Shown: piece by piece, positions 56,854-64,000 of the stretch | Layout of the letters: each line of letters opens with the position of its first letter | Position numbering within the stretch: the stretch's first letter is position 1 | NCBI GenBank assembly: GCA_016271365.2 | Contig: CM057453.1 | Location: forward strand, 1,088,529,001 to 1,088,593,000 | Length of the DNA: 64,000 bases | Origin: Neoceratodus forsteri | Lineage: Eukaryota > Chordata > Ceratodontiformes > Ceratodontidae | Reading direction: 5' to 3' | Position numbers and translations under genes: made by a program | Notes under the pieces: model-generated | Seen by the model: the letters and a program-made list of their open reading frames with translations, nothing else | Database searches by the model: none | Told to the model about the DNA's origin: nothing

Positions 56854-58174
56854 TATTACTTTTTGTAATATATGGATCCAAATAAAACAGCTGCTGCTGT
56901 GAGCATTTTTAGAGCTATTCTATGGTAATGTCCACCAGAGCCCTGCACTGTATAGCCAGTCTGACTTACTTTTGAAGTTCTCATTCTGGAGTGACTGCGG
57001 TCATCCGCTTTGGTAGCTGGTGCAGCCTATTAGTTTCAGGAGCTCGGTGAAGGCAGGATCAACCACATAAGACTTTAAATGTAAATACATTTAAAAAAAA
57101 ATTACAGCGTCAAAAGCAATGTGGATCTAAGTTAGTTTCATTAAGTGAGGCACAGCCGCCACCTTTTTGGAACTGTTGTGCCGGCCCACAGAAAAAAAAT
57201 GGCCAATCACAGAGCAAGCTTCCAAAATCCTGTGTTGCATGTCTAGCGACCACACTTGCCACCATAACAACCAGCTGTATAATCTGAGAGTCCTGCGCCC
57301 ATGCTCCTGTGCTTTTCCAATAATACTATAATTCAGAGATCCCAACAATAGTATTAGGAGCTCTGAACGATAATATTATCACTCATGATATATGGTATTA
57401 TCATGTTTTGGACTGTAGTATTACAGGGATTTTTTTTTGTATGGGTTAGGATTGTATTAAAATAACTTATCCATGTATTACAAATGTATTAATTTGCTTT
57501 CTTCTACTTTCTAGCCTTACAGAAGTCCCTATATAGAATTTTCCCAACCCAGCTCAGTCTCTCTGATGCAAACACATACCTGTCATTTGGAAAGGTCAGG
57601 CACAGTGCACATCATTATGTTCCCATGGGAAGAGGGCGTTAACTAGTCAGGAACAACCAAATGAAATACTCAGAAAATGAACAATTAACGCATACATAAC
57701 AAAAAGAACCAAGTACACCCATGTGTACACTTATTGGCAGTAACTGCATGAGTGAGTACTGTGGACATTTATAAACCATGAGTGTGAAGCATGAATGGTT
57801 TATATATGTCACCAAAACTCCACAATGCCATTACAACCTTATTTGTATACTTAGGTTGTATTTTACTTATTTCATTTTTTTGTTCTTTTGCCATCTACCT
57901 TTGCTCATGCAACTGCCTATTTACTTTAACTTTTGGTGAGACGGCAGTAATGTGAGGACTCGTCATTTACAGTGTTATTACCAGTGAGTTCTTATGTCAG
58001 AATGCACCAATAATAAGTAGTGGTGTAGAAACTCACCTATAATAAGACTGCAAATGCCTGGGGTTTATATGGAAATTGATATTCAAAAACAATTATAATG
58101 TAATATATAGATAAGCCTCAATAATACTATACTAAGTTATACAAAAATTTCCCAGTAATACATCACTACTCTCA
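56854..58174. other. No recognisable gene or element
   Basis: AT-rich. A hairpin with TATAAACCAT and ATGGTTTATA arms lies at 57769-57804. ATAATACTAT words near 57360-57410 and 58120 recur near 59065-59110, so an unrecognised element may surround the MITEs. Confidence 0.35.
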
Positions 58175-59050
58175 ATGGGCACTATGCTCGAAGGCACAGA
58201 GCACCTCCGCACCACGTATGTGAGGCATAGAGACACTCTGCACCTATTGTGCCCCCTGTGTGGGATGCACGAAGGGGGATGCACAGCCCCCACACACCTA
58301 ATCCCCTACCTGCGCAGACTGCAACCCACAGAGGGTGGGCAGAAGGTGTGCCAGCACTACACAGCATGCACAAAACCACAAAGTACTGCACACCAGGACA
58401 CGTGGGGGAGCAGCCGTTACACCAGGGAAACCCTGCTGTAAGTTCCCTATGCACCCCATGCATCTGTCCCACACTAAGGGGACTACTGCTGACACATCCA
58501 GTGGTCTCCCAGGGCTGCCAACCCAACACCCAGCTGAGCTCCCTCCATTCCGGTGCATGCCAACCCCTCCTCCCCTTCACACACATGCACGCATACATAT
58601 GAGGGCACTGGCCCCAAGACTGCATGTACCCCCCTCTCCCACCTGCCTCTGTCACTCCCCGTGCACTGGGTGGTGTGGTGGGCTGGTGCATACCCCTCCA
58701 CACACACATACCCATGGCACCACCCCTGTATCTCCCCATCTGATCAGGGGATGACATGGCCAGCGACACTACCCACCTCTCAACTCCATGGCCGCCGGCC
58801 ATGCGGATGTCCGTGGGGGAGCACAGCCAATGAGCCCCCCACCATGCAAGGGATCTACTGTTGGACCCAGGATGGGCATCCAATTGCATGTCTGCCCTGG
58901 TCCATGACTCTGCCGCTGGCCACCCTGCAGAGTGCTGCATGCCAGAGAAGGCTTGCCCACGGACAGGTTGTGGCTGTTGGAGAATACCGGCAGCATGTGG
59001 GTGGGATACATGCCTTGACCACATAAATCCCATCCATTGGAGCATAGGCC
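58175..59050. other. GC-rich island with a 310-codon minus-strand open frame
   Basis: The composition is clearly more GC-rich than the flanks, with sharp edges near 58175 and 59050. An open minus-strand frame spans 58182-59114 and overlaps long open frames on the plus strand. The minus frame is rich in W, C, G and H without any motif I know. Open frames on both strands are expected by chance in stop-poor GC-rich DNA. I do not call a gene. An old DNA transposon interior is possible. Confidence 0.4.
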
Positions 59051-59173
59051 CCAAAAATATACTATGCTGAAAAGTGATAATACTATTGTTTTTGCTGATA
59101 ATACTACAGTGCAAAGGTCATCTCCAACTGTCATATTATCAATGGATCCACATATTACAATAAATAACAGAAG

Positions 59174-59305
59174 GATAAGTGTTTTACAAGGCAGTAATAC
59201 CATCTTGAGGTTTTGGGGACTTTAGGATCTCTCGAGCTTCGCTCTCGAGGTTCCATGTCCCCAAAACCTCTCAGTGATATTACTGCCTTGCAATACACAC
59301 TTATC
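59174..59305. mobile_element. Hairpin MITE copy 2
   Basis: The ends GATAAGTGTTTTACAAGGCA and its near complement (TGCCTTGCAATACACACTTATC) are inverted repeats. Pairing continues through AGTAATA and GAGGTTTTGGGGAC / GTCCCCAAAACCTC, so the arms are nearly 50 bp. The apex is CTCTCGAGCTTCGCTCTCGAG, which is in the opposite orientation to the apex of copy 1. No coding sequence. Confidence 0.82.
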
Positions 59306-62300
59306 TATCTATTATTATATTTGCTTTAATTATTACTATTCTTACTATTCTTCATCCCAAGATTTAACATCTCACACACATACAACAAAAATCCAAAATG
59401 TATGGGGGGGGGGGGAAACAAGAATTTGAGAGTAAAATGTGACATAATATTTGAGCTATGTTAATCTTTCTGCAATGCTCTCAGAGTCTGCTTTCTTGAA
59501 AAATAAATGTTTACTTACAGGGTGGGACAGTTGGGCAATGCATGTGTGATACTTGGCAGCCCTAGTGATAATTTGCTAATGGTAGCACAGAAAGCTACTG
59601 AGAATGCTGGTCTATGTTCATTTGTGGAACATTCCATGCTCCCTATCCAAGTCTGCAGCTTCGAACATGGCTGACACTTGACATGTATTCTCTGGGCAGA
59701 TGGATGTAGCACTCCAAGACTCCCTGCACAAGTGTGAAGTTTCAAAATCAGGTTAACATTTCATTTGCCATCTACAGGTTTGTTGCTATGATGTTTTTCA
59801 GACTCCTCCATGAGTCTGTAGCTCCACCCAAGCAGAAGAATATGCGGGATTTTGCACAGCCATTTCATCTACCAGGAGAAATTAGCTACACAAGCCAAGT
59901 CTGGTGTTGTGGCTCCAATAATATCATGACAGAGTAATAAAAAATGCAGGCTTTGACCTACGGGCTACACTGGGAAACAAACATTGACATCTTGTGTGAC
60001 CACAAGAAACTTTACATCAGAGGACCAGCCTTTTCTCTGTGGTGATGAATTAACATTCTGTGCTCCTTGCTTCACAGGAAAGCATTTTCCAAGTGGCGCA
60101 CCATTAAGCTGCTCTAACTTCTGGCCGTGAGCTGCAGAGGTTGAACTGCATGTCATGTCATCCCTATCCTTCCCAACTCCACTCCTCTGTTAGTAGCTCT
60201 GCCTCACTGGTGCCCATGGCAACACCCAGTGGTGATGATGATGGGCTGCATTCTCTCAGCAGGATATCTACTCTGAAACTCTGCCAGAGCCAGCCATTCT
60301 TCAGCAGCAGGTGTTAGCTCATGTAAGATCATTTATGGTCTGTGCTGTGCTTGGGGGGGGGGGGTCCTTCCCTCCCTGAGGAGAAATCTTCATAAAGAAG
60401 GACCCCCTTTGGCACTTAGGAGTGAAATAATATGGCAACCGCATTTGCAATTTTCAGTTTGACTGGCACCACTGAGGAGCAAACTATGATCTCCAGATCT
60501 CAACACATTGTATGTTCCCAGTGTATAAGGTTTAGGAATCATTGCTGAGTGATGCCTATATAGGAAGTTAAGCACAAACCCTCTGTGGATTAAAGGACTG
60601 ATATTCCATTTTGCTAGTGCCCAGAACTGCCAAAGGTAATACAGGATTATTTATTGCTGTTAGATATACTTTACTACAAAGGTTCATTCAGTAATGTTTT
60701 CCAGTGACAGAGAATGCTTCTTGTTGCAAAATGGTATCAGAAGGAGGGTCCCAGTAAACTATCCAGGGCTGATCCATTACAACTGCAAAAGAAACTCACA
60801 CAGTAATACCAGCAGTTAGAGTGCCAAAAGATCCATGCATGAGCAGAATATTTTGTGAACTTCATCCCCCTTCACTGCTAACTGGACAGTATACGCTGTA
60901 CATCTTAACCTCCCATTCAGTGCTCAGGCATCCTGCATTTAATTTATGTGATAGGAATATGTATAGGGGTCCCACCACTTTTGGGCACAACATTGCTTAT
61001 TGCATCAAAATGAGAGGTAAATCCTGCATGTAAACGAATTCCATGTAGACAGCATGTAAATTATGTTTGTAAATGTCTACCTAATGGTCTGATCCATGGC
61101 AGGGTGGCGTGCACACATTTTTGCATTGTCTGCCCTCTCAGCAAGTGACGTGGCTTCTTCACAGTACAGAATGTTCTGCCTAAAGCCACCCTGATGCGTG
61201 AGTGTAGAGGACCACATAGGGCTGGAGCAGAGGAAGCAAAGACTTTGGGCTTCCAATCAGATGGTTGGTTTGGTCACAAAGTGCATCCCCTGCTCCATTG
61301 GGAACAGAGGACTGCAGGATATAGCAATCCCCCAAGGACTACTGCATTGCCTTTGGAACTGGGCATTTTTGAATAAAAAACACTGCACTTTCCAACCCTC
61401 CATAGCAATCCAGAAGGGCTAATGCTATGTCTCTGGGGCCAGAACTGTTAGTAGGGGTTGTGCCAGAAGGGCATGCAAGACTTACAGCAGGGGTCCCTGT
61501 GCATCATCAGTGCACCTTTCTGAGACCAACACAGTGCATACCCATGCTAGGCAAGTTGCAGTGGGATGGTACACTACTTCTGGCATCTTTTGACCTGATT
61601 GCATGTGTAGAGGTGCGATCAGATTTGGGTGGTTCTGTGTGGGGTGTGTTCAAGCAGTAGGGGATGAGCAAAGTCCACCTCATATGCAGAAAGGAGCCTT
61701 CATGCTCTTGGCACCTCCCTCTGCACTCCTACATTAAAGCATAGAGATTCAGGAACCTTTCATGATTCAGGTCCTAAGTCTGAATTAAAAAAAAACTACA
61801 CTTATAGAGCTTTCCTGGTGGCTAAGTGGAAGAGGAAGTTCAGTGGTCTGTGGCCTGGGAGACCTGGGACAAAAAGAGACTAGGAGAATCTTGTTCCCTG
61901 ATCTAACGGTAAACATGTGTATCACTGATGTGATGTGATGTGATGAGTTTACTTTTGGGGAGCTGTTAACACTCCCCTGATATATCGGGTACCTGATCCT
62001 GTAGAATTCTGCAGAATTTTGCAGAATTCAGCAGCAGGTGTTATGCAGGAAACTGTGACACTGTGACATTTCATCTGATCCTGGCAGACAACACTGTAGC
62101 TGGTTCACTAGTGACATTTAAAAGTGGTACTAGTGGGATATGGCTTGGATTTCTAACAAGATGGCTACTGAAGCCTTTCACTATGCTCCAGCCCTCATTA
62201 TAAAACTTATTTTAACCCAGCCAAACCTCTTAGTGCACAGTCTGTGCAAGTGTAGTCAATCTGGTATACTGCTGATCCATTTCTCAGACATAAAAACCTT

Positions 62301-64000
62301 GAGACATGCCAGTGATCATCGATGAATGGAATGCCTGCCAGCACAAATGACTGAGACCACTTTCACTACCATGGCTGACAATGGGATGAATGGTGGCTGG
62401 TAAAGGGGTAGATCCTCTGAACCCCTCACTGGACTATGTTACTTCCCCACTGGAGACACTGGTGACAGATAAGGCCCAGCTCAAAACCTTGGCAGCTACA
62501 ATGGCTGACGATGTCTGATCCCTCACAGACCACATGTATGCTGCTGACCTGCACAGATCAAATCTAGAGGGCTCACAGCAGTGCATATTCTACCACCTTG
62601 ATGAACACAAGAGGCAAGGCTACAAACAGTGTGTGAAAGAGAGAAACAGCAGGAAAACAGTGGATGCAGCAACAACATCTGAATTCTTGGCATCTCTGAA
62701 GGAGCTGAAAGTCCCAGTATGGTAAGAGTTTTGCAAGATTACCTGCCTCAGCTTTGTGGCACCTCAAGGTAAAGCATCCCAGTGCACCAGAGGGCCGGCC
62801 CACAAGTGGGGTGTCAGCCATAGCCCATAATAGCTTACATCCTGTGTTTCTTGGTGAAAGAAAAGCTGCTCAGACTGGCCTGTGAAAAAGGCCAACTTAT
62901 TTGGCATAGTGCAAAAGTCTCTCTGTATCAAGATTATTCTGCAAAGGAGTTCACTCCCATCAGAGCATCCTTCCTGGGGGTGGGAATCCCATATCAGTTG
63001 AGGGGATTAGCCACTTTATTATGTCCAGAAACTTCCACAAACTTGAATGCAAAAGCCCACAGGAGGCAAGGGCCTTGATTCAAAGGTGGTGGCCATCGCT
63101 ATGCACTGAAACTACATTCCCCAGTAGGCTCTGGGGGGAACAGAGTTGCAGAAGGATGCAAGAAGGAGCCCACCCTTAAAGCCCTCAACAGTCCAGCACC
63201 TACACAGTGAACAGTCCTAGGTACTTTCCACCACTGGAAATGTGGCACTGCCCAGAGATGTAAGCACCTAGGAGACTCCCTCTCATCACTGGGGCAAGTC
63301 TAGGAATAGAAATGAGACAGAAGCAGACTGCGAACAAGGAACCATGAGTGGCGAGCTACATCCAGCCACTCCACTCTATTGCACCTCCAGCCAAAGCTGC
63401 TTAAGAATACTTTCTCTGACCCACCGGAAGAACTATCCTGTCTGAGCACCAACAATTCCAGAACATTCCCTACAATCTCACTGTCATCACTGCATCTACT
63501 CCCTCCTGGGCTTCCATAGTTGGTAACTACGAAATGGACACCTCTCCTGCTGCTGACCACTGAACATGTCACTTGCTTCCGCTCAACAAGAAAATGGACT
63601 GACTGCAGCTTCGCCATGAAGTGTACTGAATATGTGAAATGCAATTACTTGTTTTCACTCTTTATATTTGATGAGGTATATATGGGGGAAGGATGGAAGA
63701 TAGCAGCTGTACAGCAGGGCCATACATTGCTCCATTCCCACCTCTCTCCTCTTATTTCTGTTTCTAGGACCCTGGCATACTTATGGCACTGGCAGACCAA
63801 GAAGGGGAATAGTGTGTGATTTGGAGTGGGCCTACTCTCTCTCAGCCGAGATGCTAATTCTCCCCACCCCTTCCCACAGGGTTCTCCAGTCTACTGAAGC
63901 TCACTTCAACAGCCAATATTGGGGCACCCACTCTCCTCTTCCCAATGCCTCTAAACCCAATACTAGCTGTTGACTGACACACCCAGTTGTATTTGGTGGG
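59306..64000. other. No recognisable gene or element
   Basis: The stretch has only short frames, none with a domain signature, and no repeat that I recognise. G-runs occur at 59405-59415 and 60353-60364, and a TGATG microsatellite at 61931-61945. It may be unique, non-coding sequence, or it may contain elements too old to read by eye. Confidence 0.35.

Noticed and set aside
58182..59114. 310-codon open frame as a gene
   Set aside because: It overlaps long open frames on the other strand in GC-rich DNA, has no motif, and its start lies in AT-rich repeat sequence outside the island.
61000..63000. Possible coding exons in the right-hand end
   Set aside because: Short frames of 60 to 77 codons only, without domain signatures or consistent splice sites.

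Overview
The window is vertebrate repeat DNA, not a gene-bearing locus. I find no host gene with a convincing exon structure, no intact tRNA or rRNA gene, and no prokaryotic features. The recognisable content is five CR1 LINE copies, three L2-like LINE copies, a DIRS (tyrosine-recombinase) retrotransposon, two V-SINE-type SINEs, MIR/CORE-like SINEs, a tRNA-headed SINE, a hAT/BED transposon fossil, several small inverted-repeat DNA elements and several tandem arrays. V-SINEs with the GATGAGACGTTAAAC core together with CR1, L2 and DIRS suggest a large-genome vertebrate. Lungfish are my first guess because V-SINEs are known from lungfish, teleosts and sharks, but this is inference and the species cannot be fixed from the sequence.

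Layout. 1-5830: one arm of a foldback repeat (copy 1), split by a near full-length CR1 (CR1-A, 857-5281, minus strand) with a 7-bp target-site duplication. 5900-9720: a triple-hairpin block, a MIR-like SINE and a 338-bp terminal-inverted-repeat element. 9721-10680: CR1-B fragment. About 12440-15030: broken hAT/BED transposase. 15340-17510: foldback copy 2, with a 93-bp tandem array. 18067-18214: small inverted-repeat element. 20460-31165: foldback copy 3, split by the DIRS element (20768-30335), which itself carries two V-SINEs and CR1-C. 31510-33130: diverged repeat of about 180 bp. 33545 to about 36640: CR1-D. 37903-38800: L2-A. 38820-46500: a dispersed repeat split by CR1-E, which is itself split by L2-B. 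46720-49540: a palindrome-dense block made of a hairpin array and then an array of palindromic units of about 297 bp. 49743-51045: L2-C. 51840-54600: tandem arrays. 54688-55261: tRNA-headed SINE. 56711-56853 and 59174-59305: two copies of a hairpin MITE. 59306-64000: no recognisable element.

The nesting gives a relative chronology. The foldback elements are older than the DIRS and CR1-A insertions; DIRS is older than its V-SINEs and CR1-C; the dispersed repeat is older than CR1-E, which is older than L2-B. All protein-coding elements are broken by stops, frameshifts or catalytic-residue loss, so none appears autonomous now. The least conventional signals are the foldback family with tandem-repeat arms, the hairpin array with a constant loop and compensatory stems, the tandem array of palindromes, and an L2-like LINE whose 5' end is a tRNA-like head shared with a separate SINE.
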